A stretch of 44,868 nt of DNA, from assembly GCA_905250885.1 (NCBI GenBank), contig CAJNOQ010000626.1:1-44868 (forward strand), given 5' to 3'. How positions within the stretch are numbered: the stretch's first letter is position 1; each line of letters begins with the position of its first letter. The position numbers and the translations under genes were made by a program. The DNA is from Didymodactylos carnosus. Its lineage: Eukaryota > Rotifera > Eurotatoria > Philodinida > Philodinidae. Positions 1 through 11,974 of the stretch are shown here, one piece after another. The notes beneath the pieces are model-generated. The model was not told where the DNA came from. It saw only the letters and a list, made by a program, of their open reading frames with translations, and ran no database searches.

Positions 1-19
1 TTATTAATTTATTTTTAAG

Positions 20-178
20 CATCCTGGCGGTTATGATATTATGCTTGAATATGCTGGCACTGATGCAACAATGGCATTTGTTGATAAACCTCACAGTAAA
101 AATGCTTGGTGGTCATTACAAAAATATCTTGTCGGTGAATTAGTACCTGAAGAAAGAATGTATGATAATATATTGTAA
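20..178 (+). CDS. CYB5: Cytochrome b5 heme-binding domain, last exon (partial)
   Basis: This is the terminal coding exon of a cytochrome b5-type protein; the earlier exons lie outside the window. It follows a splice acceptor (AG at 18-19) and encodes 52 residues before TAA. It opens with the HPGG heme-ligand motif, and a second histidine in the PHS triplet lies 24 residues later, the same spacing as the two axial heme ligands of cytochrome b5. The segment ending in GELVP matches the final helix region of the fold. Only about 12 residues follow, without a hydrophobic tail, so this is not a classical tail-anchored microsomal b5. It could be a soluble b5 or the C-terminal domain of a larger b5-domain protein. 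It converges on the STPG-repeat gene. Confidence 0.85.
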   Translation, partial: HPGGYDIMLEYAGTDATMAFVDKPHSKNAWWSLQKYLVGELVPEERMYDNIL

Positions 179-1928
179 ACGAGATAATAGTATTATTCTC
201 TTAATCAGTATCAATGATAGAAAAAGTCCACAATACATTGGCTTAAGTGGTGTTGCTAATCATTTTAATTTTGTCTCAATGTACATTTATCATTCAAACG
301 TACAAAAAGAAAAATATAAATAATTAGTACAAGAGAGCATTGACAAAATAATTCAAAATGGCAATTGTTTATTTGAGTATATATGCTATGGAGAAAGTAA
401 AGAATGAACTCTAAACTTCTTTCATAATGGAAACAGACGAGTGGAATCATGAACAAAATATTTTAACATTTCATGTGTCGAGTAGTATAAAAAGTCTAAA
501 ATTTTTTAGTTGAAAAGTTATTTGTTTCAACTTTGCTAACTAGTTCGAATACTGACCATAGCACTGAACTGTATTGAACTTCAAAATGTTTATATAAAAT
601 TTCAACTTATAAAAATCATGCTAAAAAGTTGTTTTAATTTTATTTTATAGTGAAGTTCAAAATTCATTCTATACTTTCTCTGATCTTGTTAAAAAATCTA
701 TAGATTCACTGGTGATTCTGTAGATTCACTAGTGATTCGATAGAATCGCTGATTCTGTATTTTCTCCATGTCATCTACATGTTAAAAAGTGATGATGGAA
801 AAAAAATATACAATCATATAAAATATCCTGTAAATAGTTAACTTATTCTTTTTGTAAAAATCTTTTATATTCATTTTGAAGTTTATTAATGCATGATATT
901 ACCACACGCAGTAGTTTTTATTAATTAGAAATTTTCGCCACTTAGTTCTGTACATAATAATAATGTATAGAAGAAAAAGTGAGTATTTTAAATTGGTGAA
1001 TTAATATTTTTCTTGTAAATAATGTAGATATGTGTGTTTATGTAATATATTGCTCCATTTTGTATTCTTTGGAAGTATTTTTCTTTATTTTAGTTTATGT
1101 AGTTATATCTATGTAGATCTATGATATTTTACTGTTAGCAAGTATATAATGTGTAAATAAGAACTATACGAACAAAAATAGTTTCAATATAAGAAAAATG
1201 AATAAAAACTTTCAGATATAAAGAACACGAAAAGCTATGAAATTAGAAAATGACAATATGGCAAAATAGCACGTTTTTCTCACGTTGCTGAATATATAGC
1301 GGGAGTGCTTTATTATTACTGTACGTCCGCTCAATTGACTAACTCTCGTTCTGTCTAAGAGTGAAGAGTGTGTGCGTTATTGTTTTTGTCTATTTTGTTG
1401 TACAGTATTTGATAAATTCATGGTAAAAACGTGGCATGCCTCTTGTTTTGTCAATAAAAGTGTACTGCTCTACAAAATACAGTATTTCCGCTCTAATGTA
1501 TTAAAAAATGAATGAATTAAATGCAGGAAATGAAGTCGATTGTATGTTTAGTATTGAAGTACTATAAGACTAAACAGTGTATGCGCTTTTACCAGCTAGG
1601 CTATAGAAACCATATATTATTTTCCTGTTATGCATCAAAAACCGTCACTATATAGTTCTTCAAGAATTATTTTATGAAGTTTATCGTAGAAGGCATAATA
1701 ATGAAGTTAAAACTGACATCAAACTTAAAAACATGTCTATACATCAAATACATGAGCAAAAATATTCCTAGATCATTCTTTATTTTAGATTAAATTAGCA
1801 AAACGAATATTTCGATGTTCGCGTAGTTCTCATATAAAACGATATTAATACCACTTTCCACTTTTCTGACATATATTTATACATCGATACAATAGAAGAT
1901 ACAAATAATAAGGAATAACATTTTAATG
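179..1928. other. Intergenic, convergent 3' ends (left arm)
   Basis: This AT-rich stretch lies between the 3' ends of the cytochrome b5 exon and the STPG-repeat gene. It holds the palindromic 20-base repeats at 702-758 and otherwise only short open frames that look spurious. Confidence 0.6.
702..758. repeat. Tandem palindromic units of about 20 bases
   Basis: There are nearly three units of period 20: AGATTCACTGGTGATTCTGT, AGATTCACTAGTGATTCGAT and a shorter AGAATCGCTGATTCTGT. Each unit is itself close to a palindrome of the form GAATCACTAGTGATTC, so every unit can form a small hairpin. Confidence 0.75.
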
Positions 1929-3379
1929 TTAAATACTTTCTATATTTGGTAAAACACTGATATAAGGATCATTTGATAAATTTGTTGGAATTCGTTTTCC
2001 AAAAGAATATGCTGGACTAGAATGTTTGTCTGTATGAAATTTGATATGATTATAAGTGCCGGGACCGGGATTTTTTTCTAAACAAAAAAGGGTCTATTAT
2101 AAACATGTATTCAAATTTCTGGCAGTAATGTTTTTAGATGTAAAATGATATACACAATATTTTCAAATTATAATTGCTTTAACATTTATGTACCTTTCGT
2201 TTGATTCCAAAGTTGTGTGCCATTTTGTCTAGATTTTAATGTGACATAAGCGTTTGATTTTGACATATTTCTGAACGCTGACAAAACATCATATGAGTCA
2301 GGTCCGGGTACTTGTTCATGGGGTTTAGTTTCAACATTTTCATCTGCTGATGGGAATTTTTGTCCAAAAGACCACGATGGAAAACTAATTTTTACTGGTT
2401 GATGCGATCCTATTGTGGGTCGAACTCTGTAATGAAATGGCGTTGGCCAAACAACCTCACGTCCAAAATCAACTTTTCGGGTAAAAGGATTCGAATGACA
2501 AAACCATTCTTTATTCCAACTTGTTCGAGAACCTCCTTCTAAAATTAAATAACGAAAGAATTGTCTTTGTCTCGAATGTTCTATTCAGCTTACTCTTCTC
2601 AACAAAACAACGAGTACCGAACGTATATGATGGTGCATTTTTCTCTCGACAAGATTTTCGTGGTACCAAATATGAGCAAGGCGACGGACTGATGTCTTCT
2701 GCATATTGGATTATGTAGTTACCTGATACAGGATGCGCAAACTCAGGTTTTTCTCTATAATGTACCAATAGCAAAATATCAGTTGTAGAATCGTGAGAAA
2801 ATATGCAACCAACCTGTATAACAACGAGACAACTTGTGTTTGTGGAAGACTGTGCGGAGTTGATGGTTTATTAGTGTTATTGCGTTGCATCTCTAAAGGT
2901 GCACTGTGATTTGAAATCGAATGTTTACGAGTATTAAACATATTAAAAGCGTTGTCATTATTTGTCATTGTCTGTTGGTTTTTTAAAGATTGATTTTTCT
3001 CATATTGGTATTCACCAGGTTCAAAGTCGTTATCTTTATCGAGATTGCCTAGTTCCATTTGAAGTCCATCGAATATTGCTGGTTTACGAAAAAGAGAAGG
3101 CGCTCCGAATTCGCCACGATTACGTTTTAATGCTAGACGTGTAGGTACTAGTAAACTTTTTGACTTTAATGTTAATGGATCTTTACTGGAATTTCCTGCT
3201 CGATGCGTTATGTCATTGGCGAGAGCTAATATTGTTTTTTCTTTTGTATTCATCGACGGCCACCATTCTTCTGTAACTGTTTCGTTGGGAACACGTGATG
3301 TTGGTGTTACCATATGTAATTGACTTCGACTGTGTCGACTTTTCGAATCGGTAATACAAGGAACAGAAAGTGTTGCCAT
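1929..3379 (-). CDS. SHIPPO/STPG-repeat protein (left-arm copy)
   Basis: This is the exact mirror of the gene at 41490-42940, described there. Exons on the - strand, 5' to 3', are 3379-2814, 2754-2594, 2538-2194 and 2077-1929, joining to 406 residues. Its ATG directly follows an AG splice acceptor (3380-3381). Confidence 0.8.
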
Positions 3380-3393
3380 CTAAATATAGGACA
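3380..3393 (-). promoter_or_regulatory. Splice acceptor touching the STPG-gene start codon
   Basis: This mirrors the site at 41476-41489. A pyrimidine-biased stretch ends in AG with the ATG immediately after, as expected for a trans-splice (spliced-leader) site or for a leader intron. Confidence 0.4.
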
Positions 3394-3439
3394 ACTACCA
3401 GAAAAAGTGAAGGAATAAATGACTTACTCTTCTTAATAG

Positions 3440-3616
3440 TAGGTGACCCTAGTCCACTTTCCCTGATGAAGTCCCCGATGAATCCTCAAAATAACGTGAA
3501 ATCCCTAGGGAGTTCTCAGGAATTTCCTGTGAAATCCCTAGTGACCCCCATTATTTCTCCCCACTCCCTGAGTCGGTGAGTGGGAGATTTAATGAAGTCC
3601 CTGGTGATTCTCTAGA
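3440..3616. repeat. Cluster of degenerate palindromic GAAATCCCTAGTGAnTCC motifs
   Basis: At least six variants of the motif (for example GAAATCCCTAGTGACC, GAAATCCCTAGGGAGTTC, GAAGTCCCTGGTGATTC) stand close together, partly abutting. They also include a short stem CCCACTC/GAGTGGG at about 3560-3584. The motif resembles the palindromic unit at 702-758. A further pair lies at 3979-4030. Confidence 0.6.
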
Positions 3617-3738
3617 GCTTTTTTAGGAAGGATGTACAATGTATTCACCGTTTTGTTTTGCGTCTGCAGAAATATATAAAACATGAAAATTTAAACAGGA
3701 ACATCTCATCTTTTTAGATTAATTTCTTTCTTTTTTAG

Positions 3739-3839
3739 ACCAGTATAGCTGCTTCTGCCTGAGACTCGTCGGCGTTAACTCGTCGTTTCGACGTGAGTTA
3801 ACTTTTTCAGCCGAGTGACTTGTCCACTGGATGGCTCAG
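3739..3839 (+). ncRNA. Orphan exon-like segment with strong stem-loop (left arm)
   Basis: A pyrimidine tract ending in AG (3737-3738) precedes the segment, and a near-perfect donor CAG|GTAAGA follows at 3840. Inside is a stem-loop with arms GTTAACTCGTCG and CGACGTGAGTTAAC around a TTT loop (3774-3802), enclosed by CGGC/GCCG and CCTGAG/CTCAGG pairings. AATTTTGG, resembling an Sm-protein site, lies at 3849-3856, nine bases after the donor. No long frame is open. It could be a non-coding exon, an SL-like RNA, or a repeat remnant. Confidence 0.3.
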
Positions 3840-5397
3840 GTAAGAAAGAATTTTGGAAAGAAAATGGTAGTTTTTCTTATATAAAATAAATTTCAATTTG
3901 GTCGGAAATCGAGGAAAAAAAAAGCTAAATTATGTTTAAAATTGAGCACAGGAGTCGAATTCAGCATTTATTCGTTTTTGGGAACTCCCTGGGGAATCCG
4001 TTAGGTAATTCTCTGGGAATTTTTTCAGGAAAAGTGAACTAAAGCAGTTTGTGTCTATATTTTTGAATATTTCTTATTTCAAAATCCTTAAAGAACAAAG
4101 TTGATTATCAAAGTTTGTGATTACTTTCCGTAAATCAAAAGCTTCAGTGTTAATGAATGAAAAACTGTACCCTACAACACCATCGTACAGTATTCAATCT
4201 TACGACTAATGCGACATCTTGGGACAGCCATAGCGGAATGACTTACGTTTTTCACAGGATCAATATAAATGATACTTGTAAGATACAGGAAGCGCTATGA
4301 TTAATTTCATATCTTCCTCCTATGCAAAAGATTTAAGAGAAAACGGTTAAAATCGTTACAAATTTGTTCTTTAATGTTCGACACGTAATATATATCATTA
4401 CAAGAAAGAAAAGCGGTTAGAATTTCTTTTATTATTCAAAAGTGGAATCAACAAAATTGAAGAAAAATCATCATTATTTTTAGTTTTTATATTTGAATGG
4501 TGCTCATTATGTTTTCTTTTATTAAGTAGATTCTTTTTCTCTTCTATTTTTTGTTAAATATTCTTACGAATATAAAAGTTTGATGTCGATTATTTCATTG
4601 TTTTCTCTGTATGAAACGTTAAGTGTTTTGAATATATTGCGCGTGCTGTCTGATGAAAACTGTTAGCAAAAAAATCAGACAAAAAAAAGTGTTTATTTTC
4701 ATTGTATGTTTACTTTAAATTAGCTTTAATGATGTCCCTTACGCATCAAATTTGAACAGTTTTTTAGTTGAAGCATTGCGTACAGCAAACAGTAGCATAC
4801 TTAATCAGTTTGAATTAACTATTGTTTGTTTGTTGTTATTCAAAAGACTAAAAATTTTACAAAAAACCGATTTGATAAACTCATATTTCTTGTTATTGAA
4901 AACTGATGAACGTGGTTTTGAAAAAACAGGCTTGTTCTTGAGCATTTTTCTGAACAGATACTTCGTTGTCTTTATGTAATAGTCTATAACGTGTTCCATT
5001 TATGAATAGAATATCGATGAATGGATAATGATTATAACTTTTCAGAAGAAAACAAATTAAAATTAAATGATGAAAGGTTTTTTTCGATACTTTCACAAAC
5101 ATTTTGTACTTTATTTTTTCTAGTACAAGCGAGAGACTAACACTATTGCACTCAGCCGAATATTCATGCAATCTAATCCGTTGCCAACTATTCTGTTTAT
5201 TAGGCAAAGAATAGAATTAACCACCGGTTTGCTAAAACAAACATCAGAAAGTCTGTGTACATGTGCATTGGAATATAAATAAAAGTTATTTTTATAAAGA
5301 AAAAACGATGTATTTTGTTCATAGCGAAAAACCTTAAATCTATCAAAAAAAGAATAACAGTGTGAGAATACAATTTCACAAAACTGAAAAAATCAAA

Positions 5398-7174
5398 CTA
5401 ATCATTATCACGGCATTCAAGCACCATTCTGCGAAACCTTTCAGCTCCGTTTAATCTTGTTTTTTCTATCTCATTTAACATCGGTTGTTCAACAGCAGAA
5501 CTATTTTTTGATAAAGTCGAATATTTCTTAACTAAATCATAATGTTTAATCGAACCAAGTTTGACTAGAACATGAGCATTGGCTGTTGTAAGTGGTCTCG
5601 AAGATGTTGCAAGAGGTTGTTCATTAACAGATGAGGCAGGTTTTTTATCGATGGATAAACGTGGTTTACGGTGTTGAACAGGTTCTCGTGCTATAGGCGT
5701 TAAATCATTGTTATTAGAAGACGAAGTCGTAGATAGCAGAGAATGAGTGGCCCGAAGAGGTTGTGCGCTTGGACGAATGTTCATTGTACTATCAAGTGAC
5801 GAACGAGGGCTGGATAAAGCAGTTGAGCTAGTTGATGAACGTCGACTATTGTCGTTTAAAGAATCTTGCCTAGAATAAAAAAAAAGTGTCTTGAAACCCG
5901 GTAAAATCGGATTGCACTCTTTCTATAGTCAAGATCTAAACTTATTTCGTACATATATCCTATTAGTCAGTTTGAGTTTTCACAACTAGCAGAGGCGAGA
6001 TAGTAGGAAGATATTATAATTTTTATACCGATTTAATAACGTATGCTGATCAATAGAAGTATTTATGCCACCACTAGTTGATGATCCAAGTACTTCTTTT
6101 TCTAGACGATTTCGTTCTTCTTTCAACTCTAAAATAAATAATTAAAAATCAATTCAGTTTCATTCTCAAAAATAAAAGACTATCGAATAACTGCACCTCC
6201 AAGCGTTGGTTCTCGAAATAAACCACGTGTTTTTGCACGAAAATCTGCTTCTTCATCTAGTCGTTCCTTAAATAGAGAAAACAAATAGTACTTATTTGAG
6301 AGCACGATAGATAACAATGTGTTTTCCTCTACTGTTTCTACACACACTTTAATGATCATGCATACAAAATTTAAAGCGAAAAATTTTTCGATTTTTCTTG
6401 TTGTTTAGCACACTTTACTTTACTCTTCTAGATCTACCGATCTCTATTTGACTAACACCCGATAGTCCGATATATTACATGAAGATATTTGACATGTTCT
6501 TCTAATGTTTTAACATCTTCTTGCAATGCTTGTCGAAGTTGATCAACGATATCATCCAAATTGAATGTTTCTAATTTACTACGAATTAATGAAGCATCTA
6601 TTACACGTTCTTTGGTTGCCACTATGATATCTGATCTTGGAGATACGATGTCGATAATCGGTGTTTCACGGCCACTTTTATCACGTGCACTTATCGGTCT
6701 TTCTCTTACTCGGCTATTTGTATCAGTGGTTAGAGAATAATTAATAGCACTCCAGTTATGTGCTGACAAACGTTTATGAAATAATTTATCATCGTTCGCA
6801 CATTGTTCATGAATATGTTTTACAAAAAATTCAATTTCTTTCTTTAATCGTGAGCGAACAACTGGTGGATCTGGCATCATATTCTGTCCTACACCAGCAG
6901 TAGATCCATAGACCGTTTCAGTTCTAAAACATACAAAAATTACAACTGGTTATATAATAATAAGGAAAATAGTAATTCCATTTTACCTGTAGTCTCTCCA
7001 TATATCAAGTAAACTCTCTATTTCTTGTTCAATTTCTTCACATTGTTCGACTAAGGCGTGTCCGAGTGTGTATTTACAATATTCACGTTCAGAGTCTATT
7101 AATGTGTCAGAAATAGTTTTCCATAAGCATTTCGGTTTATCATACGGCAGAAGATCAATAGATGCTGCCTTCAT
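5398..7174 (-). CDS. CCDC24: CCDC24-like coiled-coil protein (left-arm copy)
   Basis: This is the exact mirror of 37695-39471, described there. Exons on the - strand, 5' to 3', are 7174-6987, 6923-6479, 6266-6197, 6128-6029 and 5869-5398, joining to 424 residues. A possible 5' extension lies at 7296-7175 and 7634-7376. Confidence 0.65.
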
Positions 7175-8549
7175 ACCATAACCAAGTATGAAGCACGAAT
7201 GATTTGTTTGCAGATGTTTATAATCTACGACAGAAACGGACTTTAAAAGTAATTTATTCTCTTTGAGCAATCCTACTCTATCAGTGTCAAGAGAGACTAA
7301 TAAAAAATTCAGTTTACAAAACTTAATATTAGCCTAAAAACTTTGATTGTACCGAATCATGTGAATCTTTTACACCTAACTTTCTTTCATCTGATATTAT
7401 TTTGGTATGAAAATTTTTTTTTAGAACTCCATTATTATCGATGAAGTGCCTGAGTAACGTAGCAGCGATGAATAATGTATACTTTCCAGAATAGCATGGA
7501 TTATGAACGTTGAGACGTGTTGTGACTATCAAAAATCCATCTTTAATTTTAAATTCAATTGCAAAACGAACCATTATACTTTTATCCGAATTGACTCCAT
7601 TTGTAACAGAAGATGTCACCATTGTTCGCTGCATGCATTTTACGTCCTATCGTAGAATCTATCGTAGAATGCTCCATTTTCACTTTCTCTGAACTTTGAG
7701 ATGGCGTGCATCCTTAGTAAACTAGTTTTTTAGATCAAAGCTATAAATTCGAGTAGAGCAACATGAGTTTTGTGTCAAATAGTTATATTAACTTTTCATA
7801 GAAGAAATTAGTCAAAAAGTACGAACGTTCTTGACATTACTCCATTTTCCTAATTTTACTTTAGTGTAAGAAATATTCTAGCCAAAGTATCTATCTGTGC
7901 AAAACTATTTACAGAAGGATAATCCGAGAAAAATATGATTAGTTTTGTATTTACTTAAACACTTCCGCGCAACTGCTCTATATTAGTATGATTATATTAT
8001 ATTTAAAAGCTGAAAAGATCCAGTACGTGCATCGTGCAGAACTTCAAACAGTGAGCGTAAATATCTTTCTACATGTTATAAAATCCGTTCGAACCAATGA
8101 GTTCAGTTATTATTCTAAATGCGCAGAAGATTCAAGCTCGCGAGTCGAAGTAGACCTTACCACAAGATGTCAAGAGCTCCTGTACTGCTAGCGAGAGAGA
8201 GCATACAAGTTGTCTGCTTTTCTTCATAATTCAGTTTCTAACACTTCAAAAAACAATTTAGTTTGATCGAGGACCCCACTCACCTTGGAAAACTCGCTCG
8301 TCGTCGGAACGCGTTTCAATTCATATTTCATTTTGAACGCAGTTAAGTATACAAAATTTTTTATATGAAACGACTTCTACAGCTGTTCAAATGTCGACAA
8401 GAGGCAGATATCCAGCACTTTTTGTTTTTTGGAATGTTAGAAACTGAATTATGGAGAAAGCAGACAACGTTACATGTTTTTCTTCGCTTCTCACAAGACA
8501 AGATGTTGCAAGAAGTGATAACTTATCGTCCACAAAATTTTGCTACAAT

Positions 8550-8582
8550 ATATATATAGTATATATATATATGTAGTATATA
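8550..8582. repeat. TA microsatellite (left arm)
   Basis: Near-continuous alternating TA inside the foldback element, interrupted by GTA steps. Confidence 0.8.
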
Positions 8583-8598
8583 ACGTCGTGCTGAAAGC

Positions 8599-8895
8599 TA
8601 CCCTAGTAAATGTAGTTGTGTACTAGTACTTAGGCAAGTGCTTGGATCAGTAATGTCCACAGTCCTTGGGCATTTTGGAAAGTTAAAAAACTACCTCTCA
8701 GATGAATTTAAGAAGTATAAATAAGGAAGGACTAGCACAGGTAATACAGATATTTATCAAACTAAAACTTGAAGTATTCGAGCGAATACTTGTCAAGAAC
8801 TGATTTATAAAAACTTTCCAAGTATTATCTGACCAAGTATTTTTCGAAATTTGCAAGTACCTAAGTACTCACTCTCCAGTGCATTCGCTACGATA
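8599..8895. mobile_element. Nested TACTTG-rich element (left arm)
   Basis: The two ends are inverted versions of TA(C/T)C(C/G)TAG(T/C)(A/G)AATG, followed by copies of TACTTG/CAAGTA. A related sequence occurs at 21878-22011 near the axis. It has no coding capacity. Confidence 0.55.
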
Positions 8896-9727
8896 AGCGC
8901 ATCAACGTGCAGGCTGAAGTAACTAAGAGAAAATAAAAATGTGTTTCGAGATAACGAGACGTGTTTATATGCTCTAAGAAAAGACGTTTTCAAAAAACTA
9001 AATAAAACGAATTTTATGTTTTAAAGAAAAAGATCGAAGACCTTTTCCGTTTTGGAAAGCCAAAGGCAAACGAGAACAATTACCCATCGATGATTTATCA
9101 AAGAAAAGAATCTCTTTCGCCTGTCTCTTCACAGTATGAACAAAAAGAGAATCTTAACCGTGTTTTACAGGTTTCGCTCTTTATTGGCTAAAGTATCCGT
9201 TTCAATGAAAAAAAGATCTTGTTTTTGCCAAAATCCTAGAGCGATATCCTTATTTCATTTCTGACTACTTTTTCTGTAAAGTTTGTAAGAAAAAATCAGG
9301 ATCTAGGAATACGCATATACTGAAATATAGAAAAGATTACGCATCTTTTTGCATAGCTTTATCAAATCATGAAAAAAACTTGATAAAAGTTATGGGTTTA
9401 CATTTTATTGTATAGCATGCACAAAAGCATTTACACTCCCTTTTTGAAGTTCTGCATGATGCACATACTGGGATCTTTTCGGCTTTTAAATATAACATAA
9501 TAATACTAATAATCTACAGCAGTTGCGTAAAATACTTTAAACTTATTTAATCCAGAGTGTTGTAAATAGATTTGGATAAGAAAATATCGAGCGGATTGGT
9601 ACATTTTTGAGTCGTCGATACATTTCGATGGATTTTAAGAATAATGAGGAGAACATGATGCTGCAGAAACAAAACGACTATTTTCTTCATAGGTATGCGA
9701 AATTTATTATATAATTATGAGAAAAAT

Positions 9728-11974
9728 TTAAGATATCTCTAATAATTGCGAATTGACTATATGTGAATACATGTCAGAATGACTTCCATACAAGTTTGAT
9801 TCCGCTTCTCTACACATTCGCTGTCTCTTCTTATTTGTAATACCGTGACACATTTTTCGATGATAACAATGTCTTAGACCCGGTTCGGCTATTCGATAGA
9901 CTGTACAACCAGCTTTCGTAAATCTTCCAAATAAATTGACATCTTCTCCGCCCCAATCAACATTATCAGTTTCCCATCCACCAATACTATCAAGATCTTT
10001 CCTTTGTGTGGCAACCATTCCAAAACCATAAATAGAAAATGCTCCATGTTTTGACGTAATATTATGTTTACTACACATATTACTAAATGAACATTGACTA
10101 TTATTACTATTGTGGGAAAAATGTGAATAAACAACTGGAAAATAGACTGTACATTTTGCCAATTCGTTAGGTTTATATTTAATTTGATGTAACATAAAAC
10201 GTCTAATGCTTATTAATGCATCATATGTAAACATTAAATCAACATCAACAAATAATAATAAATCATTTGGACTAAAATGACTTGCGCCTAATTGTCTACC
10301 GTAGCCACGATTAAATCTGACATTGTAAATAATTGGTTTTTGTACAATTGTTGGATATTGATTAGCTAATTCATTAATCAATTTCAACGGTGAATTATTG
10401 TCATCCGGCAATATTGATGTTGTTGTTTCAGAAAGATGAAAATAGATGCATGTTAATGTTAATATTTGATGTGATGACGTCGAATTCAATATTTCTTGTT
10501 GAAAATTTTTAATAAAACGTCTCAAAGCATCATCTTTATTACTTGATACAACAATTAGATTCAATTTATCATTGTTAATCTGATCAGTTTTCATAATTTC
10601 ACGATATTCTAATCTGTCATCAAACACTGCTTTGCTTACATAAATACGTTTTCGAACAATTGCTAATCGAGGATGAGTTGAATATTGAAAAGTGGTATTT
10701 AATATTATTTCAATAATTAGTTCAACATTGTTTGTCGGTAATGATCGATAATAGCCAAATATATATTTGCCATTTATTAATGTCCAATTTGTTTTTCGAT
10801 TCCAACGATATTTTAAATCATTCACATATTTTTCAACAATTGATTCAACGTAACTTTTCCATCTGACATCAAAATTTTGTAGTTGAATATCTTTTGATAA
10901 ATCAAAATTTACTCGCTGGATAAATGTAGTGAACGGTCGATAGAAAGATTTTGATTTAAATGATTTAATAGTATTTTTCTTTTGTTTTATTAAACTATTC
11001 AAACGTTTTTTATTTTGTTCTCGTTTACAACGTTGTTTATAAACTTCAATATGGTAAAATGTACTAACGTTTTTAATTGGATGAATGATAAAAGATTTTT
11101 GAACTTTGTCGGGTGTAAAATCATGACCAAACGAATAATTAGGCCCATAATGATGATAAAAATATGTGTTTGAATCAAAAGCGTTTGTACAACGAATATG
11201 AACATGTTCAATAATACATCGTCCTATTTCAACGTCTTCATGATTTGTGAGAACTGTCCTTAAACAACTGTCTAATTTTGGACCGAGTTTATTCAATGTC
11301 ATTTGTGATAAGATTACTCCTGAGCCTCCCATACAGAAATATTGTCCATTTTTAAAATGTATATTTTCATTCTGACGTCCTGTTCCTCCTTGTCCAATAT
11401 ACAGTAATTTTCGTTTATCTAATGATTTTAACCATTTAATTAATTTCGGTAAATTGACATAGGCATTATCGTCTAATCTTAGTATCCACGATGTTCGATG
11501 ACCATAAAAAAGGTATAAATATTTAATTAAATAAAATCCTTTCAGTTGTGGTGGATATTGATTAATGACATGACGAAGTCGAACAACGTACACACATGAA
11601 TTATGTTCATTTACAGTCAAAAATAGTTTAGTATAATAATCATTTATATCGTATAAGACAGGCAATTGTGGATTTTCTTCAATAAAAAATATAATTTCGA
11701 CTGATGAATCGTTGATTTTTGCCCATGTTTTTAGAATAGCAGATAAATGAGTATATAGACGTTCATATGAGCTAATAACACCAATAGTCAAAAATTTAGT
11801 TGACGTTGATGATGAACATGATTTTGATTTATATAAAAATTGATCATAGAAATCTGCCTTTTGCTGAGAGTTTTTACATATTATTTGACCAATCGTTTGC
11901 CAATAATAAATACCCAAAAAGTAGCCTAATATTAATGAAAATAAGAAAATTGTTACATTTAAACCAATTCGCAT
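9728..11974 (-). CDS. CHSY1: Chondroitin synthase-like glycosyltransferase (left-arm copy)
   Basis: This is the exact mirror of 32895-35141, described there: one intronless frame of 748 residues on the - strand. Confidence 0.9.
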   Translation of the reverse strand: MRIGLNVTIFLFSLILGYFLGIYYWQTIGQIICKNSQQKADFYDQFLYKSKSCSSSTSTKFLTIGVISSYERLYTHLSAILKTWAKINDSSVEIIFFIEENPQLPVLYDINDYYTKLFLTVNEHNSCVYVVRLRHVINQYPPQLKGFYLIKYLYLFYGHRTSWILRLDDNAYVNLPKLIKWLKSLDKRKLLYIGQGGTGRQNENIHFKNGQYFCMGGSGVILSQMTLNKLGPKLDSCLRTVLTNHEDVEIGRCIIEHVHIRCTNAFDSNTYFYHHYGPNYSFGHDFTPDKVQKSFIIHPIKNVSTFYHIEVYKQRCKREQNKKRLNSLIKQKKNTIKSFKSKSFYRPFTTFIQRVNFDLSKDIQLQNFDVRWKSYVESIVEKYVNDLKYRWNRKTNWTLINGKYIFGYYRSLPTNNVELIIEIILNTTFQYSTHPRLAIVRKRIYVSKAVFDDRLEYREIMKTDQINNDKLNLIVVSSNKDDALRRFIKNFQQEILNSTSSHQILTLTCIYFHLSETTTSILPDDNNSPLKLINELANQYPTIVQKPIIYNVRFNRGYGRQLGASHFSPNDLLLFVDVDLMFTYDALISIRRFMLHQIKYKPNELAKCTVYFPVVYSHFSHNSNNSQCSFSNMCSKHNITSKHGAFSIYGFGMVATQRKDLDSIGGWETDNVDWGGEDVNLFGRFTKAGCTVYRIAEPGLRHCYHRKMCHGITNKKRQRMCREAESNLYGSHSDMYSHIVNSQLLEIS

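Larger units (their letters stand above)
3380..5397. other. Intergenic between STPG-repeat and CCDC24-like genes (left arm)
   Basis: This stretch holds a cluster of degenerate TCCCTAGTGA-like motifs (3440-3616 and 3979-4030), a strong stem-loop inside an exon-like segment (3739-3839), and AT-rich DNA. The longest open frames here lack a good start and show no recognisable domain. Confidence 0.6.
7966..9527. mobile_element. Non-autonomous foldback element with about 115-base inverted ends (left arm)
   Basis: The ends (7966-8080 and 9409-9527) are inverted copies of one sequence that begins CGCAACTGCT and runs through TTTAAAAGC(T/C)GAAAAGATCC. They match at roughly 80% by eye. Inside is a second inverted pair (8208-8255 with 8421-8470, around AGAAACTGAATTATG) and a nested TACTTG-rich element (8599-8895). 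No transposase frame is present, so it is a MITE or foldback type. Target-site duplications were not clear. Confidence 0.65.
7175..9727. other. Intergenic between CCDC24-like and glycosyltransferase genes (left arm)
   Basis: This stretch is mostly occupied by a 1.56-kb foldback element (7966-9527). Next to the CCDC24-like gene are two frames (7376-7634 and 7175-7296) that may be upstream exons. Confidence 0.6.

Noticed and set aside
3440-3616. Possible CRISPR-like array of short palindromic repeats
   Set aside because: The repeats are degenerate, irregularly spaced without uniform spacers, and the genome is clearly animal.
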